A stretch of DNA of 64,000 nucleotides, from the NCBI GenBank assembly GCA_963931925.1, contig OZ007572.1, positions 28,137,191 to 28,201,190 on the forward strand, read 5' to 3'. Positions 1 to 12,000 of the stretch are shown piece by piece. Source of the stretch: Onchidella celtica. Lineage: Eukaryota; Mollusca; Gastropoda; Systellommatophora; Onchidiidae. Position numbers and translations under genes: made by a program. The notes under the pieces are model-generated. The model was not told where the DNA came from, made no database searches, and saw only the letters and a list, made by a program, of their open reading frames with translations. Within the stretch, counting starts at the first letter, position 1. Each line of letters opens with the position of its first letter.

Positions 1-559
1 AACAAGGAAAAACAGAGATTACTGTACCTCCAGGAGGGAAACGAATCACCAGATCAAGCGCAAAACAGAAGGAAACTTGATTCTTTCACCAGATGTAGTT
101 TTGCTTGCATTTTATTCATTCTTCTCCTTTCTTATAAATTTAATTAACTTCACATGTCTTGTTTACTTTAAGCCTTTAACGTTCATGAATAACCATTAAC
201 ATCACTCATATTAAAGACTCGGGGGGCATAGAGAAATATATTACTATTGTTATTATTATGAGTTATATAGATACATTGTTACGTTATTGTTCACATATTG
301 TCATTTTGTATTACACAGACTTCCATCATTGTGACGTATGAGTCAAATCATTAAAAGTCTGCTCAACCGACCAAATACTTCTTTTCAAGTTATTTAAAAT
401 TAAAGTTTGATTTCATTTTGACATAGAAGTGTAGGCCTACCCAAGACACTGTCTGTCCAGATCTATTATTATTACCTGAAGTTTTTTTTTGTTTGCTGCT
501 ACTGGTTTTTTTTTTTTAATTTATGTCATTGACTAACTTACTTTTTTGCATTGTTTTAG
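1..559. other. AT-rich intron or upstream DNA of MRPL46
   Basis: No exon can be supported here. The stretch ends in a T-rich tract and an acceptor at 558-559 that leads into the first recognised MRPL46 exon, so it is most likely intron. The exon with the true start codon was not found and probably lies left of the window. Confidence 0.5.
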
Positions 560-3400
560 CATTGCCAGTCCAAAGACAGTTGTCTTCAGCTCAGCCTAAA
601 TTCAAGAATAACATCCTGTACAGTGCAGTTTGTGTGGAACGGCTTCCTGTTATCACTGCATCAAAAAATGACATGGAACAAAGATTCTCAGACATGATGT
701 CACAGCTTGAACTGGAAAACAGTTACTTGTCAGATCATGAAATTCGTTTGAAAAAAGAGAAGTAAGAAATTATGTTCTCGTGTGGATTCTTTATTATTAG
801 TAACAAATGTACTCATGTACATCATGATCAGTAGTTTGTCCCTAAAATGTAAGATGCAGAGCTTTCATGCAACTAAATGCATGGCAATCCATTTTTCAGT
901 CCTGGGGAATATCATATATGATAATTTCTGCTTCATGCCACATTAGAATTGTCATTCCATGTTTTTTTTCAGATTTGTAAATTCCATAGACCTTGATAGT
1001 TTCATTTTGAGGTTAGATTTCTGACCCATAAGACACAGATCCCAGCCAAAGTACCAACCTGATACAGTAGAACTCAGATATATACCATTTAAAAAACTGT
1101 TTTTAATATCCTTTTTTTTAGACAGGCTGCAAAGAAAAGACAAGAATCAGGGGAAGATGAGGCTAGTGCTGAGGGAGAAACAGAGACAGCGCTTGACTTA
1201 GAGGATAAGTGGGAAGCAGAATTAAAGAAATTCAGTCCAGCTCCTAGAGAGACTGAGGCAGAGCAGACTGACAACAGACATTCACTGGATAGAAAGCTTG
1301 ATTCTACACTTTACTTACTGGTTAAGCAAGACATCGAGGGCAGACATCACTGGGTCTTGCCTCAAGCCACATGGGAAGAGGGTGAGACACTTAGACAGGT
1401 AAATACTTAATCTGTAGTTGTGTCGTTTTTTTTTTTTTTATCATCTTGGTATTTTCACTTGGCCATTAACCCTTTGTGTACCAACCACCTGACCATGTTG
1501 GCTGTTCAAAATACCCCTCCCCCTGAGAAAGTGTTCCAAATATTAGGTGTGTTCACACAAAAAAATTACATAAAATAAGTTTCTTGAAATAAATCACACA
1601 AAGTATATAATTTTCATGGAGGAAAGTGAACACAGAAACTGTTAATGTAACAAAATTGGAGACATGTATCATTCTGAAATTTATCTGATTTTTATTCCAA
1701 AGCGTTAGACCCAGGCTGCAGTGGATTTTTGCTTTTAGAAGCAGGCACATTGAAGCGACCAGTTGAGGTTGGGTGGCACAAAATCATTAATGTTCCCAAC
1801 AATTACATTTGTCATTTCAACATCGATTTCATCACAAATTAATGCTTGAGGCATCAGAACGAGCACCGTCAGAGTCTGACATTGTTGCTATGTTAGTAAG
1901 CGTCCTGTTCATTGCTCTAAACAACAAAATAAATTCAGAAAAAATACTCTCCGATCTAGGAGAGCTCCATATCCGGGCTTTTCATTAAGGGACATCACTC
2001 TATTATCGTTAGAAATGGAGGTAAACATGATAAGTTCCTGTCGTTTGCGCTACGAAAAATAAAAACACCGGGGGTCACTGCAGGCCGCTATTATAATAGC
2101 GGCCTGTTGTGAATCCCGACAGCTAAATTTGTAGGCCGCTATAGTAGTCGGTGGTACACAAAGGATTAACAGCAACTACTTATGTCTATAGTATTGGTAC
2201 AAAGCATAAATTTGGTCTGAAATCATAAGAGAAACACGTATGTGGGTGGTGGCTGGAAGTTTGCATGAATATATTGTTAGTATTTCTTAACTGCTTTTGC
2301 ACAATCCTAATATGATCATGTCATTTGCAATGATATTGTAATATTAACGTTGATATGAATATGAATTTGTATTATTTATGAAAAATATGAAGCTACCCAA
2401 CTATTAAATGTCTGCCCGTCTTCATATTGTATATTTAGTCAGTCTCAGCTGAGCACTATGTAGAATAAGGAGATTGTTGATGGAACATCATGAGAAAAAC
2501 AGCAGTTTCCCTAATGATGGAGCTTGTCTTTTTTTTTTTTAACCCGGTACTTGTAAATTTATTTGCAGACTGCAGAAAGAGCCCTTTCATCAGTTTGTGG
2601 TGAAGTTAAGGCTACAATCCTTGGAAATGCGCCTTGTGCTATTGCAAAATATGAGCCCAAGGTTAAGGAGGAGGAAAGAGGAATTAAGGTACAAAGTTTC
2701 ACCTCCACTTCCATGATACTTTTTTTTTTCCGTTTATGATGAATAACTTATGCAAAACCTGCAGTATCTTTCTGACTACTTATTTTTGTGAGCAACATTC
2801 AAACTGAAAAAAAGAAAAAAAACATACATTTAGTTAATATTTGTTACAAAACAAGTGCTTGCCAGTAATCATATCTAAGGTTCTCAGGTATGTATTTGAA
2901 CTTGTGTGAAGGGAAAATGAGATTGATTTTTATCACAAATTGCACATGTCAGTATATAACATTATAAGTTTCTGTTGGTCATATGAGGCCTCTGGCAAGA
3001 TTTTGGTGTGTGATAAGGAACAAAAATTTTTCTTATATATCCACAAAATATTCTTTTTCAGTCTTACATCATTTCTTGCTGGCCTGATATCCAATACATG
3101 TATTTTAAAAGTATCAGTTTTATTCATTTTCAGATAAAGCAGAGAATCTGCTTACAATCCAAGTTAGCGTCTTTGGTAAAAAAGCACTTTTATGGACTGC
3201 TGTGTCCTTGAAATAATCGACTGTGTTTTTGTCTTTTGTCCAAACAGCTTTTCTTTTTCAAAGCATGGTACAGAGATGGGACAGTCAAGCCAAATCAAAA
3301 GTTTGCCCAGGACTATTTGTGGGTGACAAAGGAAGAGATACCACAGTATTGTCATCCAGGTTATTATAGACATTTGAAGAAATTCATTTTTGAGTTGTGA
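560..3400 (+). CDS. MRPL46: Mitochondrial ribosomal protein L46 (5' partial)
   Basis: This gene encodes mL46, a mitochondrial 39S ribosomal subunit protein with a Nudix-like fold. Four exons are visible: 560-761, 1122-1398, 2569-2688 and 3248-3400 (stop TGA). All have AG/GT borders and compatible phases, giving about 249 residues against about 279 for human. Residues matching the family include AVCVERLPVITA, LSDHEIRLK, HSLDRKLDSTLYLLVK, HHWVLPQATWEEGETLR, ILGNAPCA, LFFFKAWYRDG and DYLWVTKEEI. The amino terminus is not resolved. A strong acceptor at 558-559 implies an upstream exon carrying the start codon and targeting peptide, but an ATG at 523 lies in frame just before it and could be used instead. 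AATAAA at 4045-4050 and 4714-4719 are candidate poly(A) signals. The 1399-2568 intron holds a piggyBac-type element. The gene is convergent with RPAP3. Identification is from remembered family sequence; exon edges are inferred by eye. Confidence 0.9.
1466..2169. mobile_element. piggyBac-type non-autonomous element in MRPL46 intron
   Basis: The element is flanked by TTAA at 1466-1469 and 2166-2169, the obligate piggyBac target. The left end reads CCCTTTGTGTACCAACCACC. The right end, on the other strand, reads TCCTTTGTGTACCACCGAC, so the termini are inverted repeats matching over about 17 of 19 bases. A perfect palindrome built on AGGCCGCTATTATAATAGCGG lies near the right end (about 2081-2104), and a partial copy of it recurs nearer the right terminus (about 2132-2142). 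On the minus strand near the right end, a short decayed reading frame contains MSDSDGARSD, resembling the acidic amino-terminal start of piggyBac transposases. No full transposase remains. It lies between exons 1122-1398 and 2569-2688 and does not touch them. The class call rests on TTAA plus terminus; the transposase relic is weak. Confidence 0.75.
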
Positions 3401-5736
3401 TTAATTTTTATTCATTTCTCACACTAGTGCATTTCATTGTTGAGTTTGTGTCATATTCTATTGCAAGTAAGTCAATACCTTTGCACCGTAGAGTTGACAA
3501 GCAGCATCTCCAGTTGAAAATCTTTAATGTGTAGTATTTGTGGCTGAAAGGTGATTGATATACATATGTATGTACGAGTCAACGAGTCATAAAATGGTGT
3601 GCTGCCGATGTGATGCTTTTAATGATATATGATGTACAAGATCAGAAATCCCAATGAAATGGAAAAGTAAACTCAGCTGTCTGCAGCAAGCTAATGGTTG
3701 AATGATTGTGTTACCAATATTTTAGGTTCATGTGTTTGTAATGTGCAAGATCTACGGGAAGTAGCACATTGTTACGACACATTGGTTATGGCAAAGCGTA
3801 GATGGTCTGTTATGTTTATTTTAATACATGTAAACCAAAATGAAAGATAATTGAAAATGATGTGAAAGGTGTTGCCATTATAAGAACTCAAACAATAAGT
3901 TTGTCAGTGCACCTTTTTTTTCTTTAATGTAGGAGTTAATCATCTTTGTTAGTCCTGTTAAATCTTGCTTTTAAATCATTTTTTTTTTTTCGAAGTTCAT
4001 TTGTGAGCTTTTAAAATATATTCATGAGATTCCTTGGATACCTGAATAAATACATAATTTGCGCTAAATCCTGCTCTGGTTTTTAAGCCCAGTGTGATTT
4101 ACGATTTTTACTAGATTAAATTTATTACTTTAATATTTTGTTTGCCTTATCCTTTGTTGTTGTTTTTTTTAATCAACTTCAGATGAGTGTGCCTTTTCTG
4201 AAGTGGAGCTTACGGGGCACAGTGTCATTTCAGTTTTTATCTGTCAGAAAACTTACCAAATTTGCAATAGGTGTGTAACTTCAGTTACCTACAAAGATGT
4301 TTCACTGAAACTCTAGTGTGCGAGCATACTCAGGTGAATGGAAATGAATGAGTGTTGAAAAATTCCAGTCATCAGCTTTCAGCCTTGTCAATGTAATATT
4401 AAGGCAACAGTTTCCAAACAGTCAAAGGAAACAATCATCAAACAGCCTTATCGAAAGAATTTATATTCCCAAAACCACATGACCAATACACTTTTATTCA
4501 TTACCTCATAAAACATTATGATAGTTATTCATATTATATTGTACCTTATGTAAAATTTATTCTGTACCAATGACAGATTTAGGCTGATTAGATGTATCTG
4601 AAATTTATCCTACAGATTCATATCATGATTTATGATGTCATTTATCACCATAGTTTTGTTTAGTTGTTTTTTTTTTTTTCATCTTTGATTATGCGATGAA
4701 GCTTGTGGATATTAATAAAGATATACGAGTAATAACAATTTCTTTACTTATGTCATTATTTTACAAATTCTATCTTAACTCTTCCTGAAGGCTCTTTAAA
4801 ACAAATTATGTCAGAGGGAAAGACGCTAGCCGTTTGAAAACACCAGCACTCTGAACTCAAGAGAACTCAAAATGCTGGAAACAAAAAGTTTTCCCTTTCT
4901 TAGACAAAATAACACATTAAAAATTGGAACACACATTTTATTTCATAATTTGCTCACTCTCAACAAAAGTAACACATGCCAATTACTTGTTTCCAATGAA
5001 TGGCTGAAAGGAATGAGAGTCAAATTAGATGCTCCTAGTCAAAACAATGATCTCTTATGAAAATAATGTACATATATGTAACTCATTAGCTGTCATACAA
5101 AGTGTTACCAATATCTTCTTTACCAAGTTTTACATCAAGAACTCCCACTAATAATCAGCTCAAAGAGAAGTGCAAGAAATTAAAGGCAGACGTGTTTAGA
5201 AAAAACTTGTAAGATTTCCATTAAGGTGATTGTTTCAACATTGTAGACTGGATATTAATGAAGGAATACATTTGTCACTGTCTCATGTTGGTATGTAAAT
5301 AAATAGCTAACTAACTGATTACGAAGTAAGATCTCACAAGCATTACTTACTATGGCGTAAGTCAATATTCATATGCATCGTACGAGTGATGTCACTGACA
5401 TTGTTATTATCCTTCACATGTTGCATATAATCAGCAAAAACTACTATCTGGGTACTAGTCTCCAGCTAATTGAATGCAATGTTCAGTCAGGGTCAAGATC
5501 TATCCGTAATACTTTGCTTTTTAGGGTTTGTACCCAGATTTTACAAATACATGTACCAATCACAATACTAAAAAGCAAGTATTGCTGGTGTCATGAAATA
5601 CAGACACAAAATATGCCCTTTCATGCCATTATGACAGACATTCTGAATCCCACGGACAAGAACCAGTTTGTGTTAAAATAGTTCGACTGTAATTACATAC
5701 ATGTATTTCACATGATTGTCAGTATCACCCTAACCC
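3401..5736. other. AT-rich intergenic region after MRPL46
   Basis: This region holds the 3' UTR and end of MRPL46, with candidate AATAAA signals at 4045-4050 and 4714-4719. No exon, RNA gene or clear repeat was recognised in the remainder. Short open frames such as 4872-5060 and 5373-5681 have no family resemblance and look spurious. Confidence 0.5.
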
Positions 5737-5799
5737 TACATTCATATATATGGCCTTTAGCGTCTTTACAGACGGTCTTAGCAGCTAGAATATTCACTT

Positions 5800-8421
5800 T
5801 CACTTTGTCTGACAGCTTCTCTCGTGGCTTATTCTACCAATGTTTGACCCGAGAGTGCGATGGCAGTGATTGCAGGTCAGTCTTTTGGGTTCACTTTGGC
5901 GAGTGTTTTCATTCCGCCTCTGTCGTTTTGTCAGGTATGTTTCTTTTGCCTTGAAGTCTATTGCGAGCGTGCCACTGCGCAATTTTTGTCTCCATCTGCT
6001 TCGATCATTTGCAAGGTTCTCCCATTCATTGGGGTCGATGTTGAATGCTTTCATCGTGACCTTGCAAGTGTCTTTGAATCGCAGATGTGGCCTACCTCTG
6101 GGTCGGTTGCCAGTAGCAAGTTCCCCGTAGAGAATTTGTCTGGGGATGCGATCATTTTCCATACGGTGGAGATGTCCAAGCCACCGCAGTCTTTTTTTGC
6201 CTAGGAGAGCCTGAGTTGATGGAATGTTGGCTCGGCTCAGAACTTCGATATTTGAGATCCTGTCTTGCCACTTGATCTTGAGAATTTTGCGTAGGCAGCG
6301 CAGGTGGAAGGAGTTGAGGGATCTTTCATGTTTGGAGTAGGTGGTCCATGTCTCTGAGCCATACAGCAGGGTGCTTAGGACGCAAGTTTGGTACACGAGT
6401 ACCTTTGTTTTGATGGTCAGCTTGCTATTGTTCCACACCCTTTTTGAGAGTTTGCCAAAAGCTGTGGCCGCCTTTCCTATTCTGGCATTTATTTCAGTTG
6501 TTATGTCTGTGCTACCACTGATGGTTGAGCCTAGGTAGCAGAATTTTCCCACTTGCTCCAGAGGAGAGCCATTCAGCATGATTGGGTTGGGGTTTCTCAA
6601 GCCTTGTGTCAAAACTACAGTTTTTGAGACACTGATCTTTAGCATGAATTTGTCACAGGCTTTGGCAAGGCTATTGATGAGAGCCTGGAGCGTGGTTTCA
6701 TCGTGGGCCACGATTGCAGCATCATCTGCGAAGAGGAGCTCTTGTAACATAATATGCTCTGTACGAGATTTTGCTTTTAGTCTGGCAACATTAAAAATGG
6801 AGCCGTCCACTCTGGTGTTAATAAGTACTCCACCTGAACATTGACCAAAAGCATTCTTGAGTAGGGCTGCAAAATATATACCAAATAAGGTAGGAGCAAG
6901 AACACATCCCTGCTTCACACCGCTGTTTACAGCAAATGAATTGGATGTGCAGCCCTCAAAGTTGACACATGCCCTCATGTCAGTGTGGAAGGATGCAATA
7001 AGTTTTAGCAATGTTGGTGGACAGCCTATGGATTTAAGGACTGCATACAGGCCAGATCGGCTTACGGTGTCGAAAGCCTTTGTTAGGTCCACAAAGCATG
7101 TTATAAGCGGCCTGTTTTGTTCTTTACATTTTTCTTGGATTTGCCGAAGTGCAAATATCATGTCAATAGTTGATCGTTTGCTTCGAAAGCCACATTGTGT
7201 TTCTGGTAAGACTTTTTCCGCCAGTTGTTGAAGGCGGCAGAGGATGACGCGAGCAAAAGCCTTCCCAGTAATGCTGAGGAGGGATATGCCTCGATAGTTG
7301 TTGCAGTCGCCTTTGTCTCCTTTGTTCTTGTAAAGTGTGACAATTTTGGCGTCTCTCATATCATGTGGTATCACGCCTTCTTTCCAACACTGCAGTAACA
7401 GATTATACAGGTGTGGTAATAGTGGGCCTTTTAGGTCTTTTAATACCTCTGCAGGAATGTTGTCACTTCCTGTGGCTTTTCCAGCAGACAGGTGGTCGAT
7501 TGCATTGGAAAGCTCGACTAAGGAAGGTTCAGCGTCAAGTTCGGCCATTATTGGCAGTTTTTGGAGGTGTTCCTCAAAATCTGGTGGAATATTTTTCTCA
7601 GTTGAATACAACAGAGAGTAATGCTCTACCCACCTATTCAGTTGTTCATTTTTATCTGTGATGGGTTCACCATTTACAGACTTAAGTGGGGCGCTTTTGG
7701 TGATGATTGGCCCAAGAGCTACTTTCATCTGACTAAAGGCGGTTTTCATATCTCCCTTTTCATTTGCCTCTTGTATGCTGTTACACAAGTCTGTCCAGTA
7801 TTTGTTGGCGCAACGTCTTACCTCCAGCTGAAGTTTAGCTTTTGCATTTTTCAAACAAGTTTTTGTACTCTGATTGCAATTTTTGTTATACTCATTGAAA
7901 GCAGATTTCTTTTGCTCAATGAGAGGTAGGAGAATTTCGCTGTTCTGGGCTACCCAGTCGTTGTTTGAAACTTTATGCTGTCCAAAAGACTTGATGGCAC
8001 AGTCATGAATTTTTGAACTGAGAGTGTTCCATGTTTCATCTACCGAGTCACATTGGCTGACATTATCCATGCTTTCAGCAAATAACTTTTCAAATGACTT
8101 TCTATTTGATTCATCTCTGATTGCTGTTACATTGATCTTAGGGATTGAAGGGGCTTTTGATCTGTATATTTTCTTGGCCGAAATTTTGATTTTGCTGACT
8201 ACCAGTGCATGGTCGGTGTCACAGTCAGCACTGTGGAGGGAACGAGTTATTTTTATACAGCCCAAACTCTTCCTCCTTGAGAGAATAAGATCTAATTGAT
8301 GCCAATGGCCAGACCTGGGATGGCGCCATGATGTTCTTTGGCATCTCTTAAGGTCAAAGTACGTGTTTGTAACACATAATGAGTTTACGGAGCATAGCTC
8401 CAGAAGGCGCTGCCCGTTTTA
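5800..8421 (-). CDS. LINE endonuclease (C-terminal part), reverse transcriptase and zinc finger; 5'-truncated
   Basis: This is one open frame of about 874 codons reading from the inner junction at about 8421. It starts inside the APE-type endonuclease (RTSWRHPRSGHWHQLDLI, then CDTDHALVVSKI). A reverse transcriptase follows (VTLYKNKGDKGDCNNYRGIS, QCGFRSKRSTIDMI, CFVDLTKAFDTV, VKQGCVLAPTLFGIYF, and the catalytic LLFADDAAIVAHDE). Next is the LLYGSETW / RLRWLGHLHRM domain, and last a carboxy-terminal CNHCHRTLG...HERSC zinc finger. The first ATG in frame is at 8265, but the frame continues upstream, so that ATG is internal. The frame is open to its stop, so decay is limited, but the first half of the endonuclease is missing and the copy cannot be autonomous. 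The family is RTE-like; the exact clade is not resolved. Confidence 0.85.
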
Positions 8422-8422
8422 T

Positions 8423-8599
8423 AAAGCATGTTATAAGCGGCCTGTTTTGTTCTTTACATTTTTCTTGGATTTGCCGAAGTGCAAATATCATGTCAATAGT
8501 TGATCGTTTGCTTCGAAAGCCACATTGTGTTTCTGGTAAGACTTTTTCCGCCAGTTGTTGAAGGCGGCAGAGGATGACGCGAGCAAAAGCCTTTCCAGT
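8423..8599 (-). repeat. Second copy of LINE RT segment within the insertion
   Basis: This stretch repeats 7093-7269 on the same strand with one mismatch seen (CTTTCC for CTTCCC). It encodes the QCGFRSKRSTIDMI region again, out of order with the main frame. It sits between the truncated endonuclease and the copied intron segment, as expected for a template switch during first-strand synthesis. Confidence 0.8.
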
Positions 8600-8617
8600 G
8601 CTACACACTGCCGACTA

Positions 8618-8816
8618 AATGTACGTTCCTCTAACAACAGTCTAAATGGTGGTTTAGGTGGATGTGGGTTTTCTTTTAAAAACCCATAAGCCAATGAAAC
8701 AAAATAATGTAACTGTTCAACTGATTAAGTTGAGCATTTCATCTCCAAACACCTAAAAAATCACTCAGGCAATAATCTTATGACGTGACGATATAATTGT
8801 TTCTGCATTGATGATT
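8618..8816. repeat. Copy of RPAP3 intron segment (source 9670-9833)
   Basis: GTACGTTCCTCTAACAAC through CAACTGATTAAG, and then GCAATAATCTTATGACGTGA through TGCATTGATGAT, occur in both places in the same orientation with almost no differences. The distal copy has 39 extra bases (about 8733-8771) that the source near exon 9 lacks. The copy stops within a few bases of the source exon 9 splice donor, at the right-hand target-site duplication. Confidence 0.8.
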
Positions 8817-9067
8817 TACATTCATATATATGATTATAAAGAAGGATTTTTTTTTTTCACTCTCTTGAAAATATAAAACCACCTTTTTTTCCCTGATGCC
8901 AGTATTATGATATTTTACTACCTTATAGTATCTTACAGAGATAGTTCTGAATCCCAAATAATAACTATCAGAAATAATTCAGAGAGTAAGAAATGCACAG
9001 TCATAAAATTTTCACTTATTGTGAATTCAGTATAAAATCACATTCACACAATTTTCTGGAAACTTGG

Positions 9068-12000
9068 TCATAAATTATATTTCTTCCTCAATGATGAAAC
9101 ATCACTTGGCGAATATGTGCCACTGCTCTCTAGCTGGTTCATTAGTTTCTGGGCGACTGAAATAGGGAAACAGACATACAACATAAGTTACATTAGATTT
9201 TTCTTTTCCTTTTTTTTTAAAAACATTTTTCTACCTTCGAAGAAAGCCATCATATGAATACCTATAATCATTTATTATTATTTAGCCTCATCATTATGAG
9301 ATCTATCCATGCCATCCACTGTGATGTAGAATAAACAGAAACAAAGATTGGACAAGGAAAATGTGCCAAGACGGAAATTTCAGGTTTAAAAAACATGGAT
9401 ATATTGGAAAATTGTCGCATCTCCATGGATATTCACTTTTATTAAACTCCCCTTTCACAGACCGGCATTTTGATCATAATAGCCAGATATGCATACATTA
9501 TCTCCACGATCATGACATGATTGCTTATGTTTTGGTGTTTTTTGAATTTCAAAGAAACCCGTTCATATCGAATATCATACTGTCTGTTGTTAGGGAAGTA
9601 TAGTATTTCATATAGAAAGCTGTAGCTGAACAGTGAATACAGCATTTTCTCTATTTGGCTTTGTTATTAGTGTACGTTCCTCTAACAACAGTCTAAATGG
9701 TGGTTTAGGTGGATGTGGGTTTTCTTTTAAAAACCCATAAGCCAATGAAACAAAATAATGTAACTGTTCAACTGATTAAGGCAATAATCTTATGACGTGA
9801 CGATATAATTGTTTCTGCATTGATGATGTACTTACTCAGTTTGTCCTTCCCTGTGAGGAACATGGCTGTCATTGAAAATCTCTTCACCCGAGTAAGACTG
9901 TCCAGAATATCATACACATCTATTTCTCCCCTGCAGAGAAAAAAAAACAACATAAATTCAATGAATCTATCAGAATCATTCTCTGTGATAGACAATATCA
10001 CAAATACAGAGCATTTTTTTTTTTTTAATTTCATTATTTTAACTTGAAACTTTAAAGACCTGCCAGTAATTCTTGGTCTTCAAAGAAGTCATAGCATCTC
10101 AGACATGCCGACTAAATGAGAGTTTCAATATGGGATACTTCAACAGTCATGGACATGTGACCTATCGCTATAAAGGCAAACTTAAACTGTCATTTACTCG
10201 TAATTTCTACAGAAAGGAGAACACAGATTGATATGAAAAACTGTACCACAGTTCACTGGTCACAGTATGCATTTCATGTACAGAAGAGTCCATGTAAACC
10301 GAACTTCGGTAATTTGAATTTCTGCTAAACCGAGGTGATTTTGAAATGAGTTTTTTTTTCCTTCTTTATCTCTGTTAAATATTTCCTGCCAATTCAAGTT
10401 TCAAACAGCTCCAATTCTGGTATATCGAACTGATCGTGCGCACTCATCCTCAATGTAACTTCTGGCTTCCAGCCCCGTGGCCGTAACAACCAATTTCCAC
10501 AAACACACTGACACGGGACTGTTCAACAACTCTTTATTTTTAGCAGCAATCGAGGGCGAGGGTAGAGGTGCTAAAAATGATGCAATGGGTAGGCCGCAGA
10601 GCCTTCCTCTTACGTGTCTGTCAGACCAAGCGAGAAACATGTCGCAGAGGGTGGTAGTGGTACGGGTGGGGCCCCTGCATGCAGCGTGATTCTGCCCCAA
10701 TGACCAATTTGATATCAGCCAATAACACGCGTACGTTAGATCATGCTCGCATTATGTCTAGTAAATTTATCGATTGCTGACATAACCACAACATGTACAG
10801 CCAAGACACAGTATACCGTAGAACATAAATTACACAGCAAGCTGGTTTCAGGAGTAATCGATCAACCACCGACCAGATCGCCACGCTGAGAATTATAGTA
10901 GAGCAGTCGCTAGAGTGGAACTCCCAACTGATAGTGAACTTCCTTGACTACGAGAAGGCCTTTGATAGCATCGATAGAGAAACGCTGTGGAGAATATTGA
11001 GACATTATGGAATCCCAGAGAAGATGGTGAATCTTATCAAGAGCATGTACGAGGGGACAAGTTGCAGAGTTGTACACGATGGTGAGCTTACTGACAGCTT
11101 TGATATCAAGACTGGTGTTAGGCAGGGTTGTTTGCTGTCCCCATTTCTGTTTATTCTGGTGATTGATTGGCTTATGAAAGAAACCACCAATGGAGGAAGA
11201 AATGGCATACAATGGACCCCATGGACACAGCTGGACGATCTAGATTTTGCAGATGACTTGGCACTATTGTCGCACACACACGACCAGATGCAAGCAAAGA
11301 CTACAGCTCTAAACAAAATTTCAGAATCTATCGGATTGAGGATACATCCTGCGAAGTCGAAGGTCCTAAAAATTGTTGCACCCCCAAGCGAACAAGTCAA
11401 AGTAGGAGATCAACCACTGGAAGATGTAGAGTCCTTCTGCTATCTTGGTAGTATCATTGACAATAAGGGAGGAACAGAGGCAGAAGTCAAAGCACGAATT
11501 GGAAAGGCACAGGCAGCTTTCACGTCCTTAAGCAAGATTTGGAGAACCAAGGATATATCTCTAAAAACAAAGCTGAGGATATTCAACTCGAACGTGAAGT
11601 CAGTCCTGTTGTATGGATGTGAGACTTGGAATGCGTCCCAGGCCTGCATAAAGAGAATCCAAGTTTTCATCAACAGATGTTTGAGGAAGCTACTTAAGAT
11701 CAGATGGACAGACAAGGTCAGCAATGAAATTGTTTGGAAAAGAACAAGACAGAGCCCAGTCAGAGAGGAAATTGGTAGGAGGCGATGGAGATGGATCGGC
11801 CACACTCTCAGGAGGCCAGGAAACAGCATCACGAAGAAGGTATTGGATTGGAATCCCCAGGGCAAGAGATCAAGAGGAAGGCCGCGCGGAACGTGGAGAA
11901 GAGCCAGAGAAAATGATGTGCAACGAAGCGGAAAGACTTGGAATAATGTAAAGAGGCTGGCCCATGATAGAGAGGGATGGAAAGTGTTTGTTGGTGGCCT

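Larger units (their letters stand above)
5737..8832 (-). mobile_element. Chimeric LINE insertion with 16-bp target-site duplication
   Basis: A perfect 16-bp direct repeat, TACATTCATATATATG, bounds the insertion at 5737-5752 and 8817-8832. Inside, in minus orientation, are three parts. First is the 3' portion of an EN-RT LINE (5753 to about 8421). Second is a 177-bp second copy of part of its RT domain (8423-8599, matching 7093-7269 with one mismatch seen). Third is a segment (about 8618-8815) that duplicates RPAP3 intron sequence found at 9670-9833. All three share the transcript sense of RPAP3. The simplest reading is target-primed reverse transcription with two template switches, the last onto RPAP3 pre-mRNA. 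The insertion lies just beyond the RPAP3 stop codon at 9068 and may sit in its 3' UTR. The bounds are seen; the mechanism is inferred. Confidence 0.75.

Noticed and set aside
5373-5681. 102-codon plus-strand frame after MRPL46
   Set aside because: AT-rich composition, no recognisable domain and no matching signals.
8423-8599. Independent second LINE insertion
   Set aside because: It lies inside the same 16-bp target-site duplication, has no tail or duplication of its own and is nearly identical to 7093-7269, so one chimeric event is simpler.
10401-10700. 99-codon minus-strand frame as a host exon
   Set aside because: No homology was recognised and it lacks convincing splice signals consistent with RPAP3 phases; exons 8 and 9 join correctly without it.
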